The notes: a model not told the origin generated them from the letters alone. DNA of 45,847 bases from Thermoguttaceae bacterium (GCA_028695965.1 JAQVHZ010000003.1:47567-93413), one strand, 5' to 3'; numbered from the stretch's first letter, positions 1 to 8,973 are shown. Translations and numbers: made by a program.

Positions 1-162
1 TTCGGCGTCTTCTGCTTGACCGTCCCGAACAGCTTGCTTGGCGACGCCGGAGAAAGCGCGACCCTGTCCGTGCGCTCCCTCGGCGAAAAGAGTATGCGAT
101 GGTTCTCCGTTTCCGAATATCCCGGTCTGAGATCTGAACAAGTTCTCAGCACGGAGAACTGA
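1..162 (+). CDS. C-terminal end of an unrecognised protein (5' end outside window)
   Basis: Frame 1 is open from the first base to a TGA at 160-162 and gives 53 residues. The text contains GDAGESATLSVRSLGEK and ends VLSTEN, which reads like the last strands of a beta-rich domain. I do not recognise the family. Two converging terminators follow it, which supports this being a real gene end. Nothing can be said about its function. Confidence 0.55.
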   Translation, partial: FGVFCLTVPNSLLGDAGESATLSVRSLGEKSMRWFSVSEYPGLRSEQVLSTEN

Positions 163-165
163 GTC

Positions 166-208
166 AAAAAAACGAAGCCGCCAAAAGGACGATTATCCTC
201 CGGCGGCT
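166..208 (-). terminator. Rho-independent terminator serving flhA
   Basis: Arms AGCCGCC (176-182) and GGCGGCT (202-208) form a stem. Read on the minus strand it is followed by TCG and seven T (166-172). It lies just beyond the flhA stop. Confidence 0.7.
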
Positions 209-220
209 ACAAATTCTAGA

Positions 221-250
221 AAGCGTCGATTTTTCTGTCGGCGCTTTTTT
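221..250 (+). terminator. Rho-independent terminator of the upstream plus-strand gene
   Basis: AAGCGTCGA (221-229) pairs with TCGGCGCTT (one G-U) and is followed by T6 at 245-250. With the minus-strand hairpin at 166-208 it makes a convergent terminator pair. Confidence 0.7.
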
Positions 251-253
251 ATT

Positions 254-2350
254 TCAGTCGGGCTTCCAGTTCACGACGACCTCCTGCGAAATTGAAACGC
301 TCGGATCGATTTCCTCAAACGCTAGGAACGCCGCGTCGGGCGAAGTAGGATGCGCCAGGTCGCGCAACGCGCGGCGAATCGGCCCGCCGACAAGCACAAC
401 TTGCGCTATCTCCGCCTCTTGCAAAACTTGAACGCTTTCTTGAATTGCCGCGCAAAGCGCTTTCGCGCGCTGCGGCTCAAGCTCAAAGACGGGCGCGTTA
501 GAGTCGTCGGCGGTCAGCGCGCGCCGAAGCGCGTCTTCTGCTTCCGGCTCCAACATAACGACGCGCAAGCGATCGTCTTCGTCCTTATATTGCGCCGTCA
601 GGAAGCGCGACAATCGCGAACGGACATATTCAAGCGCGCGGTAGACGTCGGCGTCCGGCTCGCGCAGCTTAAGGTCGCCGACCGCTTCTAAAACGACGTC
701 GAGCCGCCGAATCGAAACGCCCTCTTCCAGGAGGAGTTGAAGCGTTTTTTGAATCCGCGCCAACCGAGCCGCCGATTCTCGAGTCGCGCCGTCGGACGTT
801 CCCAACGCCTCTTCAACAACGGTCGGCGAGAATTCGCGCAAACGCTCGATCAGGCGTTTAGCGCCGTCGCGCGTCAACAGAGACGCGGCTTCGCGGCGAG
901 CAACTTCAAGCGTCTTCTTTTCGACGACGTCCCCCGCCGAAAGAAGCGTGTATCCGTAATCCTCGGCGTCTTCAATTTGAGAACTGTCGATCCAATACGC
1001 CTGCGCGCCGCCGGGCGCGACCGTCTGAAGACCGCGAAGAGGTCCCGCGACATAGGCGTCCGCAACGGCAAGCGTCATTTGAGGATACGCCACGCCAAGC
1101 GCAACCTCGTCGCCGTAAATCTTGACGCAGAAATGATTGTCGTCGAGCGTTTCCGAATCGCGAATACGAACTTTCGGCAGGACTAAGCCAAGTTCGGAAG
1201 CGATCGTCTGTCGAATCGTTCGGACGCGGTCGAGCAACGACGGTCCCTCGTCCGGCTGAGCTATAGAAACCAGTCCGACCCCAATCTCCAGTTCCATCGG
1301 ATCAACCGTCATATAGCGCTCGACGTCGTCTTCGTCCTCCGCGTTCTTTTTCTTACTCTTCGCCGTCTGTTCCGACTCTGTCTTTTCTCCTTCAATCGCC
1401 GATTCGTTGCGGCTTAAATACCATCCGAGAACAAAACACCCAAGCGAAAGCGTCAATAGCGGCAAGACGGGCAAACCCGTGAAGGCTAAGATCGCAAGAA
1501 AAGCGCCGACGCTGTAGAGAACGATCGGCTTGCCAAACGTTTGGCGCAGCGCAACTGAGGAGATATTTTGCGGGCGAGAAGAACGCGCGACAAGAAGACC
1601 CATCGACAGGGAAATCAAAAACGCAGGCAATTGCGTAACAAGACCGTCGCCGATCGTCAATTTCGTATAGATAGACGCCGCTTCTCCAATCGGCAAATGA
1701 CGCTGCAGCACGCCGATGCTCAAGCCGCCTACGATATTAATTGCCACAATGATAAGTCCGGCGATCGCGTCCCCGCGAACGAACTTACTCGCGCCGTCCA
1801 TCGCTCCGTAAAAGTCCGCTTCTTCCGACAACTCTGCGCGAGCCAGCCGCGCTTCTTCTTCGGTAATGCTCCCTGCGTTCAAGTCAAAATCAATTGCCGA
1901 TTGGCGGCCAGGAAGCGCGTCGAGCGCAAATCGCGCGGAAACTTCGCTGATGCGCGTCGCTCCCTTAGTAATGACAATAAACTGAATGATAATGAAAATC
2001 AAAAAGATGACCGCGCCGACAACGATATTGTCCCCTGCGACAAACCGGCTAAACGCGTCGATTACCTTTCCGGCGTCACCCTGGATCAAGATGAGACGCG
2101 TCGTCGATATATTGAGGACGAGTCGAAAGAGAGTCGCGATCAGCAGGACCGTCGGAAAAGCGCTGAAGTCGAGCGGTTTACGAACGAAAAAAACCGAGAG
2201 AAAAATCGTTGCCGAAAGAGCAAGATTAATCGACAGCAAAAGATCGATAAGTCCGTTGGGCAAGCGGAAAAGAAGCGCTAAAACGCTAAGCGTCGCAAAG
2301 AGCGGCAGCGCCGCGTCTTGCCAACGAAAATGTTTCAACAAACCGTTCAT
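254..2350 (-). CDS. flhA: Flagellar / type III export gate protein FlhA
   Basis: Inner-membrane export-gate protein of the flagellar type III apparatus, 698 aa from the chosen start, the usual family length. The N-terminal ~330 residues carry about eight hydrophobic segments. They include the FHIPEP-family text ITKGATRISEVSARF, ALPGRQSAIDFDLNAG, FYGAMDGASKFVRGDA and IGDGLVTQLPA. A charged Lys/Glu/Asp linker follows, then the cytoplasmic domain starting DPMELEIGVGLV. A TTG start at 2413 is possible but lies inside the preceding terminator, whereas the ATG at 2350 begins MNGLLKHFRWQDAALP directly before the first membrane helix. No other flagellar gene is in the window, so SctV of a non-flagellar system cannot be excluded. 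FlhA is favoured by the wording of the conserved blocks. Confidence 0.88.
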   Translation of the reverse strand: MNGLLKHFRWQDAALPLFATLSVLALLFRLPNGLIDLLLSINLALSATIFLSVFFVRKPLDFSAFPTVLLIATLFRLVLNISTTRLILIQGDAGKVIDAFSRFVAGDNIVVGAVIFLIFIIIQFIVITKGATRISEVSARFALDALPGRQSAIDFDLNAGSITEEEARLARAELSEEADFYGAMDGASKFVRGDAIAGLIIVAINIVGGLSIGVLQRHLPIGEAASIYTKLTIGDGLVTQLPAFLISLSMGLLVARSSRPQNISSVALRQTFGKPIVLYSVGAFLAILAFTGLPVLPLLTLSLGCFVLGWYLSRNESAIEGEKTESEQTAKSKKKNAEDEDDVERYMTVDPMELEIGVGLVSIAQPDEGPSLLDRVRTIRQTIASELGLVLPKVRIRDSETLDDNHFCVKIYGDEVALGVAYPQMTLAVADAYVAGPLRGLQTVAPGGAQAYWIDSSQIEDAEDYGYTLLSAGDVVEKKTLEVARREAASLLTRDGAKRLIERLREFSPTVVEEALGTSDGATRESAARLARIQKTLQLLLEEGVSIRRLDVVLEAVGDLKLREPDADVYRALEYVRSRLSRFLTAQYKDEDDRLRVVMLEPEAEDALRRALTADDSNAPVFELEPQRAKALCAAIQESVQVLQEAEIAQVVLVGGPIRRALRDLAHPTSPDAAFLAFEEIDPSVSISQEVVVNWKPD

Positions 2351-2410
2351 TACTACCCGTCGTTCCGCGCCAAAATGCGTTCTTCGTGGAAGGCATATTC
2401 GTCGGGAAAC

Positions 2411-2446
2411 CAAAAAAGCGCCGAAACATACAATGCTGTCGGCGCT
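2411..2446 (-). terminator. Terminator between the serine protease gene and flhA
   Basis: Arms AGCGCCGA (2417-2424) and TCGGCGCT (2439-2446) are perfect. On the minus strand the stem is followed by six T. It sits 78 bp past the protease stop and 60 bp before the flhA ATG, so it either ends the protease mRNA or lies in the flhA leader. Confidence 0.75.
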
Positions 2447-2523
2447 CGACTACTTCCTACGCGCCAAATTCTGGAACGTTAAAGAAGCGCAATCCCACTA
2501 AAACGTCGAGGTAGTATAACGAG

Positions 2524-4350
2524 TTACCTTTCGTCTTGCAAGCGCGTTTTTCTCCTTTTTTCTCGCTCGTACGAATCCCTGGCGCCATTTTGCAGATGAA
2601 TTGCAAAGAAGAAAACGCAGAAGACAAGGATTACGACGACATAGGTCGTCAAGTTGGACAACTGCGCGCCCCCTTCAAGGAAAGCTTTATCGGTCGCCTG
2701 CTCCTCCAATTCTGTTTCGGGGAGCGCGGTCCCTCCTTCCTCAGCGCCCGCGGCTTTCTCATCCTCAGAACCAGAATCGGCAGATTCGACGCCCGGTTGT
2801 TGCGCAGCGCCAGACCGCTCTGACGGCTCGCCTTGCGCCAGCGTCTCGCCTTCAAGCCCAAGTTCGATCCCGGGGTCGTCCGTTACGCCAGCGGTGTTCG
2901 CAATGCCGCGGCGAGACTCATTAGCCCATAATGCTTGCGAATTGAGGAACTCCTCCTCTTCACGCGCCTTTTTCGCCTGCGCAAGAGCATAGGCGTCAAG
3001 CGCCTTGAAGGCGTCCTCGTCTGCAACTTCCGGATGAACGCTTTTCAAATCCCTCTGCATGACGACAAATGTCGGCGAGAAGATCGGAGGGGACGGAGGA
3101 ACTGCATATTCGTTTTTGCGCAAATATTCGAGCGAGGAACGTTCGACCTTTGCCGTCGCGATATTACGTCCAAAACGCATGAAGTCTTCGGGATTCTCCT
3201 TGTCTGCGGGGACATAGAGCGTCTTCTTGGAAATCGGAAACGTTCCTTCTGTTCTAAGCGCTTCATACATATCAAGATCGGAGTGCGCTGCGACGGCGCA
3301 ATCGGCAGGAAGGTCGGGCCACGGCAAAATTGAAATCGGAGAAACGCCCGTTTCTTCATAATCGAGAAGCTTGTTCGCATAGATTTCAGAAGCGCGCCGA
3401 AGCGCCTGCGTCAAAAAAGACTGCATACGAACGCACGTCGTGCCCATCGTACACTGCCCGTCGGAACCCCAAAGAATCCCGGCAAGCTCGCCGTAACGAT
3501 TGAGTATCGGACCGCCGGAATCGCCCTGACGCACGCCCTGCTGAATTGACGCCGTCTCACAGAGAGGAGAGGGCTTCATCTTAGCGATATCTTCCTCTCT
3601 ATTCTCCCCCGGCTGACCTTCCGCAACGCCGGAAGAATCGACGCCCGGCTCTTCGTCAGGATTAATGAGCGAGACGTAGCTCGTCAACTTGCCATGATTC
3701 ATTTCGAAATCGGCGAGCCCGTTCGATTGACCGTAGCCGCCGACCCAAAACGTGTCGCCTAAGCGCGGCGTCTCGTTAGAAATCGGAAGAGGAGATATAT
3801 CGGCGGGACGCGCGATAATCAGCGCCGCAAGATCCCATATGTCGTCGCGCAAAATGACGCGTGCAGAATATACTCCAGAGGGAAAATAGACGTCGATCGA
3901 TTCCGTCGCCTCGCTGACGACGTGCCAGTTCGTGATAACGATTCCCCAAGCGTTGTACTCGGCGACATAAGCGCCCGTGCCGTAATAAAAAGGCGTCGTC
4001 TGATCCCCTGCTTCATTAGTTTTCGTATCGGAACGGCCCACTATTTTCGCAATTGCGGGGAAATAAGTCTGGACGCCGTTGCGGTCGCGGCGAAAAGGAT
4101 CGTTTTCTTCTTTTTCTTGAGTTTGTTCGGATTTTTCTTGGGTTTGTTCAGAACTCGCGCTGCCTACGCTCGGAGCTAACGCGTTCTCGCGCGAATTTTG
4201 CTCCGCGCCGACGCCTGAGAATCCGGACGCGTTCCGAACGACGAAATTATCCGCGCGGACCGGACAAGCAAAGAATAACGCGCACAACAAAACGCCGCAT
4301 AAAAGAGAAACCGCGTCTTGCGCGCTTTTAACCGCTCGATTTGTTTTCAA
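2524..4350 (-). CDS. Secreted trypsin-like serine protease with C-terminal membrane anchor
   Basis: The 608-residue protein starts with a signal peptide (hydrophobic core at about 14-29, cleavage near VRA-D). A low-complexity Gln/Glu/Ser stretch (about 65-85) and a chymotrypsin-fold protease domain follow. The catalytic triad is visible: His143 in ITNWHVVSEA, Asp173 in DDIWDLAALI and Ser278 in RQGDSGGPIL. Residues ~450-565 are an acidic Ala/Glu/Gly-rich linker, and a single hydrophobic segment (TYVVVILVFCVFFFAI) near 571-590 precedes a basic tail. This suggests a protease domain held on the outer face of the cytoplasmic membrane. It resembles HtrA-type S1C enzymes in the catalytic blocks, but I see no PDZ domain. 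The start is TTG (4348-4350) without a clear Shine-Dalgarno; no ATG precedes the signal peptide. Substrate unknown. Confidence 0.8.
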   Translation of the reverse strand: MKTNRAVKSAQDAVSLLCGVLLCALFFACPVRADNFVVRNASGFSGVGAEQNSRENALAPSVGSASSEQTQEKSEQTQEKEENDPFRRDRNGVQTYFPAIAKIVGRSDTKTNEAGDQTTPFYYGTGAYVAEYNAWGIVITNWHVVSEATESIDVYFPSGVYSARVILRDDIWDLAALIIARPADISPLPISNETPRLGDTFWVGGYGQSNGLADFEMNHGKLTSYVSLINPDEEPGVDSSGVAEGQPGENREEDIAKMKPSPLCETASIQQGVRQGDSGGPILNRYGELAGILWGSDGQCTMGTTCVRMQSFLTQALRRASEIYANKLLDYEETGVSPISILPWPDLPADCAVAAHSDLDMYEALRTEGTFPISKKTLYVPADKENPEDFMRFGRNIATAKVERSSLEYLRKNEYAVPPSPPIFSPTFVVMQRDLKSVHPEVADEDAFKALDAYALAQAKKAREEEEFLNSQALWANESRRGIANTAGVTDDPGIELGLEGETLAQGEPSERSGAAQQPGVESADSGSEDEKAAGAEEGGTALPETELEEQATDKAFLEGGAQLSNLTTYVVVILVFCVFFFAIHLQNGARDSYEREKRRKTRLQDER

Positions 4351-4769
4351 AATGATAGCGCTCGACCTTAAATCAAAATCTTCATCACAACGAGCGCCTC
4401 GATAATTTCCCCAAAACGCTCGGAAAGAAGGAGCGATAAACGCCCCTGTTGTTGTTATTATACATTTGTTCCGATAACTTACAGCGCTATTTCTCGTCGA
4501 CTTAGCTAAAATTCCAGCTTTTCAAAAGGTAGGTCCAATTGAACCCACAAACTTTTTCTATTCGGAACATCTTTACATATGAGCGTTTCAGAGTAATTTA
4601 TTAATAATCGTTAAAATCGATTTTTTCACCGTCAGCAGATTCTTTAAAACAGCTAAACGAAACTATCGTTACTTTTTATCTGCATTTTCAACACTGCAAT
4701 TGACGATAATTGACCCCGGCGGTATGCGCCGTCAACAAATGTTAAACAACTAAGGAAAGAAAACCCGTT
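4351..4769. other. Divergent intergenic region
   Basis: 419 bp between the protease (-) and sulfate-binding (+) genes, AT-rich and without a convincing ORF. A TATAAT on the minus strand at 4457-4462 has no good -35. The plus-strand promoter and a palindrome for the sulfate genes lie at 4700-4735. No riboswitch that I recognise. Confidence 0.6.
4700..4735 (+). promoter_or_regulatory. Candidate promoter and overlapping palindrome of the sulfate genes
   Basis: TTGACG (4700-4705), 17 bp, TATGCG (4723-4728). A split inverted repeat, TTGAC...GTCAA enclosing GGCG...CGCC, spans 4710-4735 over the -10, where a repressor or activator could bind. The -10 is weak and the operator role is inference. Confidence 0.35.
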
Positions 4770-5885
4770 ATGAAAAAAACGTTTTTGATATCATTGCTCG
4801 TCGTGTTGGTAGGCGGCGCTATCTTTGTCGGTTGCAATAAGTCCGCCAAACCGAGGGAGCTCTTCAATGTCTCCTACGATCCCACCAGGGAGCTTTACGC
4901 CGAATATAACGTAATGTTCGCACAACATTGGCTCGAGAAGACCGGCGAAACCGTTGAAATTGAAAAGAGCAACGGCGGCTCAGGAGCCCAAGCGCGCGCG
5001 GTTACGTCGGGTCAGCCAGCCGACGTTGTTACCCTCGCCTTAGCGTCGGATATCGACGTCATCGCGGCTGGCGGTATGTTCTCTGACGGCGCCGACGACC
5101 ACGAAAGCGATTCCTACTGGCAAAAACGGCTGCCAAACAACAGCTGCCCGTACACCTCGACGATCGTCATTCTTGTTCGAGAAGGAAATCCGAAAAACAT
5201 CGAAGACTGGGACGACCTTACCCGCGACGACGTCAAAGTCGTTACGCCGAACCCGAAGACGTCGGGCGGCGCGCGCTGGAACTACCTTGCCCTTTGGGGA
5301 TATGCGCTCGACAAAGCGCTCGCTGAAGACGGCGGTCTCGACGCTTTTGCCGCGGGCGCTCTTGACCAGGCGAAAGTCGACGCGGCTCAAGAAGAAGCGT
5401 TCGAATTTACAAAGAAAGCCTTCGGAAACGCGTTCAAACAAGGCATGCAAGCCGGAGCCCGAAGCGCCACGGACGACTTCGTTAAAAACGGCGTCGGCGA
5501 CGCGTTCATCGCTTGGGAAAATGAAGCGATTCTTGCAAAAGATTACTCGAATGAAGCGTTTCAAATTATCGTTCCCTCGCTGACTGTCAAGGCCGAGCCG
5601 CCTGTCGCTGTCGTTGACAAAGTCGTCGACAAAAATGGAACGAGAGACCTTGCCGAAGAATACTTGAAGTTCATGTACGAACCGGAAGCGCAAGAGCTGA
5701 TTGCAAAACACCATTATCGCCCTTCCGACGAGAACGTCTTGGCGAAATATAGAGCGGACTTCCCAGAAACGAGGCTTTTCACCGTCGACGATATCTTCGG
5801 CGGATGGAAAAAAGCGCAAAACGAGCACTTCGACAACGGCGGGTTCTTTGACAAGATGCTCTTAGATTTCGCTCAAAAGCAATAG
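4770..5885 (+). CDS. sbp: Sulfate ABC transporter substrate-binding lipoprotein
   Basis: Periplasmic or membrane-tethered receptor that delivers sulfate to the CysT/CysW permease. The 371-residue protein opens with a signal peptide ending in a lipobox (FVGC, Cys22), so it is probably a lipoprotein. Sbp/CysP family text is clear throughout: VSYDPTRELY, NGGSGAQARAV, PADVVTLALASDID, KRLPNNSCPYTSTIV and PNPKTSGGARWNYLALWGYA. A WENEA motif follows further on, and a C-terminal FPETRLFTVDDIFGGW block. An AAGGAAAG Shine-Dalgarno precedes the ATG. The permease gene cysT follows 51 bp downstream in the same orientation. Compared with many Sbp proteins it has an acidic Ala/Glu insertion around residues 190-215 (DGGLDAFAAGAL and onward). 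Confidence 0.92.
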   Translation: MKKTFLISLLVVLVGGAIFVGCNKSAKPRELFNVSYDPTRELYAEYNVMFAQHWLEKTGETVEIEKSNGGSGAQARAVTSGQPADVVTLALASDIDVIAAGGMFSDGADDHESDSYWQKRLPNNSCPYTSTIVILVREGNPKNIEDWDDLTRDDVKVVTPNPKTSGGARWNYLALWGYALDKALAEDGGLDAFAAGALDQAKVDAAQEEAFEFTKKAFGNAFKQGMQAGARSATDDFVKNGVGDAFIAWENEAILAKDYSNEAFQIIVPSLTVKAEPPVAVVDKVVDKNGTRDLAEEYLKFMYEPEAQELIAKHHYRPSDENVLAKYRADFPETRLFTVDDIFGGWKKAQNEHFDNGGFFDKMLLDFAQKQ

Positions 5886-5906
5886 CAGAAATGTCGCTCT
5901 ATTACG

Positions 5907-5940
5907 ACAAGAGGTTAGTATGAACAAGAGGTTGATATGA
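5907..5940 (+). repeat. Tandem 17-bp duplication of the cysT initiation region
   Basis: ACAAGAGGTTAGTATGA (5907-5923) is followed without a gap by ACAAGAGGTTGATATGA (5924-5940), 15 of 17 bases alike. Each unit has a GAGG Shine-Dalgarno and an ATG. The first ATG (5920) opens a 6-codon ORF (MNKRLI) whose TGA overlaps the cysT ATG at 5937 as ATGA. Confidence 0.8.
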
Positions 5941-6869
5941 GGCTAGTTCAACGAAGCGTCTTGCCCGGCTTTAACATCACAATGGGATTCACGATCACCT
6001 ACTTGTGTCTAATCGTGATCATCCCTTTGTCGGGTCTCTTTATCGTAACGTCAGGCGTGTCGTTTGCCGAAATGAAGGAGATTATGTCGAATCTGATCGT
6101 GAAACGCGCGTTCTATTTGACATTTAGGTCGTCCTTTATCGCCGCGTGCGTCAACGCGATTTTCGGGTTCATCGTCGCATGGTCGCTCATTCGGTACCGT
6201 TTCATAGGGCGACGATTCATTGACGCTATGGTCGACCTGCCTTTTGCGCTGCCAACTTCCGTGTCCGGCATTGCGCTGGCGAGAATCTATTCTGATTCCG
6301 GATGGCTTGGAAGAGGCTTCACTGAAGACGGGTGCGTTACGCGCCTTTTCCATTCGTTCGGCTCTTTTCTCTCCTCGACCGGTCTGCCCTGCTTTGTCGA
6401 CTGGGGAGAAAAGATTCTCGCCTGCCCTGCGTTTCCGATTCGAAACACTGAAGTCGGTATAACGCTGGCGCTGATCTTCATTGGCCTTCCCTTTGTCATC
6501 AGAACGCTGCAGCCTGCGATCGAAGAAATCGACCGAGAAACGGAAGAAGCGGCCGCAAGTCTGGGCGCCTCGCGCTGGAAGACCTTCTGGCGCGTGCTCT
6601 TCCCCGCGCTCCTGCCTGCGCATATCAGCGGATTCGCAATGGCGTTTGCAAGAGCGCTGGGCGAATATGGCACCGTTATTTTTATCGGCGGTTCCTTGCC
6701 CGGCAAGACGCAGACGATCTCCTACGTCATTTACGAGAAAGCAGAAGAGAACAACTTGGTCGCCGCGTCGGTCGTCGCCGTTGTGGCGCTCCTAATCTCT
6801 TTTGCTCTCCTCCTGCTCATCAACTTGATACAAGTCTGGGCAAACAGGCGTTACGCAAGGACTGACTGA
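5937..6869 (+). CDS. cysT: Sulfate ABC transporter permease CysT
   Basis: Inner-membrane permease subunit for sulfate, 310 aa, with about six hydrophobic segments. Visible are DLPFALPTSVSGIAL and the EAA loop that docks on the ATPase (EEAAASLGASRWKTFWRVLFPAL, around residues 200-222), followed by ALGEYGTVIFIGGSLPGKT, all typical of CysT/CysU. About 40 residues around 125-165 (from GFTEDGCVTRL to CPAFPIRNTEV) look longer than in many CysT proteins. It starts at ATG 5937, overlapping the stop of a 6-codon leader ORF. A strong terminator follows 24 bp after the stop, so the partner permease CysW and ATPase CysA that normally follow are absent here. Confidence 0.9.
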   Translation: MRLVQRSVLPGFNITMGFTITYLCLIVIIPLSGLFIVTSGVSFAEMKEIMSNLIVKRAFYLTFRSSFIAACVNAIFGFIVAWSLIRYRFIGRRFIDAMVDLPFALPTSVSGIALARIYSDSGWLGRGFTEDGCVTRLFHSFGSFLSSTGLPCFVDWGEKILACPAFPIRNTEVGITLALIFIGLPFVIRTLQPAIEEIDRETEEAAASLGASRWKTFWRVLFPALLPAHISGFAMAFARALGEYGTVIFIGGSLPGKTQTISYVIYEKAEENNLVAASVVAVVALLISFALLLLINLIQVWANRRYARTD

Positions 6870-6893
6870 CGTCGACTAACGACTGCAAAAAAT

Positions 6894-6933
6894 AATCCGG
6901 TCTGTGTGTTAAACGCGCAGACCGGATTTTTTT
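6894..6933 (+). terminator. Rho-independent terminator after cysT
   Basis: AATCCGGTCTG (6894-6904) pairs perfectly with CAGACCGGATT (6918-6928), followed by a T-run to 6933. It closes the sulfate operon. Confidence 0.92.
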
Positions 6934-6960
6934 ACGACTCAGCTTGAGCAAAACGCAAAA

Positions 6961-8973
6961 TCATTTGACGAACTTGCCCGTCTTTGTCAAATAACCGACG
7001 AGATCGTCAATGTCAAAGTCGTTCAAGACGCCGTGAATCGCGTTCGCCATAACGATGGGACCGTACGGCTTTTCAAGTTGAGATTCCCAAGTTGGGAGAT
7101 CGCCGATGAGCTCCACCGATTCGAACATATCGGGAGCGGCGATCGCGGCAATCAAGGCGACTGTGCCCGCATAGCCTTCGGCTTGAAGCTTGATTTTAGC
7201 GCCCGTCTTCTCACGGTAATAATTCGCAACGGCAAGAAGGTCGTCGACGCGCAGACCGACATAGCTCTTGCCAAGCAGGTAGGCGAGACAGTAGTCGGAA
7301 CCGTCCGTCCCAAAATGGCTGTGGTTATAGTACGTGCGTCCGACCGCTTGTGTTTCTCCGTAACCGCGAAGTTCAACCGCGGCCATCTTACCGCAATTCT
7401 CAGCGGCAAAAGCGGCGTTCGTCGGCTCAGAAGCGCGGCCGACGTCGCTGATGCGAATCGTCAACTCGTCGAATTGCTCGTCGGCGCCAAAATTGACGCG
7501 AGTCGTCAAATAAATATCTTCGTCCGTTTCAAAAACGACGTCATTGCCTTCTTCGGCAACGACTTTTGCCGCGGGCGTCTCCGCGCGGACAATCGCGCGT
7601 TCTCGGACCAGCTGGGCGGCAATATCCGCGTCGATTCCGTCCCATTTCTTTTGACGCTCCGGCTTAAGCTGCTGCGCCAATTCAAGATTGAGCTCGCGAG
7701 ACGCGCGCGCGTTCGGCAACGTCATGACGCTCGCGCCCTCTTTGATCGATCGAATCTCTTGATCGTCGAGGAGCGGCTGATCGTGTTCGACAATTTCGTC
7801 GTTGCGGCCCGTGAACCATAAAAGCGCCCAACGGACGGTTGCAACGCGAGCTTCTTCGGAATATCCGTGATCGGCGTCCTTTTCGACGATCGAAATACGA
7901 TTAGAGTACTGCAAACGCGAGAAAATTCGGACGGCATAGCGATAGGAACACCAACCGTCGTCGCAGTTGAAGAAGTCGTCGGTCGCGCAGCACATAAGCG
8001 TCGGAATAGGGGCGCGAAGGAAAAGGTAGTCCGCATGGTCCATCCCGAACTTAAGCTGACCAAAAATATTTTGCTCGCCGTCTTGAGGACCGAGATTCTT
8101 CGTCAGGTCGTTGAAGAACGTGCAGATATAGCAAGAAGGAGCCGCAAGCGCGACGCGGTCGTCAAGCGACATTAGGTAAGACGTCTGCGTGCCCCCGCCG
8201 CTCGTGCCGCAGACGCCGATCTTATCGGCGACGACTTCCGGACGGCTTTGAAGATAGTCGATCGCGCGCATATTGTCCCAAACTTCGAACGTAGCGGCGT
8301 TGCGCCCGACTAAAATCGCCCCTGCATGAACAAGATTATGCGCGGGGACGCTTTCGACGACGACTTTACCGTCTTCGTTCAGGTACTGATGACGTTCTCC
8401 TTGGTCGATCGGGTCGACGACAAACGCCGCCAAGCCGTTAACAGCCGCGAGAATGCCAAGCCCCTGATATTTTTCATACGCTTTTCCGTTGGAAGAGTGT
8501 CCGCAGACCACCAACATGGCGGGGTACGGTCCCTTAAATCTCTCTTCAAGAGGAAGGAAAAGCGTTCCGGTAACGTAGACGCCGGGCACGCTTTCGAAAA
8601 TAACGTTTTCGTAGCGATATTTCTCTTTAACGCCCTGACCCGTAATCTGCGCGTTCAGCGGCGTGCGTTCCCACATCGGACCAAGCGCTCTCATAAACGC
8701 TTCTCGACGCGTCTTTTGATACGCCTCGACGTCTTCTTTTGTATCGAGCGCTTCGTAATTCGCAATCCATTCTTGTTCGGCGGCGTCGATATCCGCGAAG
8801 AATTTCGTGCGCATCATCGCTTCTGGATCGTCGCACAGACCTTTGCTGACCAGGATTGATTCTTTCGACGCGTCGTCGGCGGCGTGACCGACGTCCAGAG
8901 CAAAAAGACCTGCGGCGGCGCACAGCATATACGCGATTAGACGCGGCGCGCGCTTCACTCTTCGTTGCAGCAT
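6961..8973 (-). CDS. Secreted alpha/beta hydrolase, acetyl-xylan-esterase-like (copy 1)
   Basis: Exported hydrolase of 670 aa, a near-duplicate of the neighbouring 9135-11132 gene. The ORF is open to 9138, but the ATG at 8973 has a GGAG Shine-Dalgarno 8 bases upstream. It starts MLQRRVKRAPRL before a hydrophobic signal sequence ending VGHAAD, matching the start architecture of copy 2. The nucleophile elbow GTSGGG, the Asp in CCATDDFFN and the His in KDADHGYSEE form the presumed triad. GPYPAMLVVCGHSSNGKA is the first core strand and loop. The ~250 residues after the fold lack a motif I can name. Family knowledge suggests deacetylation or de-esterification of plant polysaccharides; the substrate is inferred only. 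About 160 bp separate it from copy 2, so the two may be co-transcribed. Confidence 0.8.
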   Translation of the reverse strand: MLQRRVKRAPRLIAYMLCAAAGLFALDVGHAADDASKESILVSKGLCDDPEAMMRTKFFADIDAAEQEWIANYEALDTKEDVEAYQKTRREAFMRALGPMWERTPLNAQITGQGVKEKYRYENVIFESVPGVYVTGTLFLPLEERFKGPYPAMLVVCGHSSNGKAYEKYQGLGILAAVNGLAAFVVDPIDQGERHQYLNEDGKVVVESVPAHNLVHAGAILVGRNAATFEVWDNMRAIDYLQSRPEVVADKIGVCGTSGGGTQTSYLMSLDDRVALAAPSCYICTFFNDLTKNLGPQDGEQNIFGQLKFGMDHADYLFLRAPIPTLMCCATDDFFNCDDGWCSYRYAVRIFSRLQYSNRISIVEKDADHGYSEEARVATVRWALLWFTGRNDEIVEHDQPLLDDQEIRSIKEGASVMTLPNARASRELNLELAQQLKPERQKKWDGIDADIAAQLVRERAIVRAETPAAKVVAEEGNDVVFETDEDIYLTTRVNFGADEQFDELTIRISDVGRASEPTNAAFAAENCGKMAAVELRGYGETQAVGRTYYNHSHFGTDGSDYCLAYLLGKSYVGLRVDDLLAVANYYREKTGAKIKLQAEGYAGTVALIAAIAAPDMFESVELIGDLPTWESQLEKPYGPIVMANAIHGVLNDFDIDDLVGYLTKTGKFVK

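Noticed and set aside
7033-7821. 262-aa plus-strand ORF opposite the esterase, with an equal-length twin at 9207-9995
   Set aside because: The twin exists only because the esterase gene is duplicated; both are antisense shadows without start signals.
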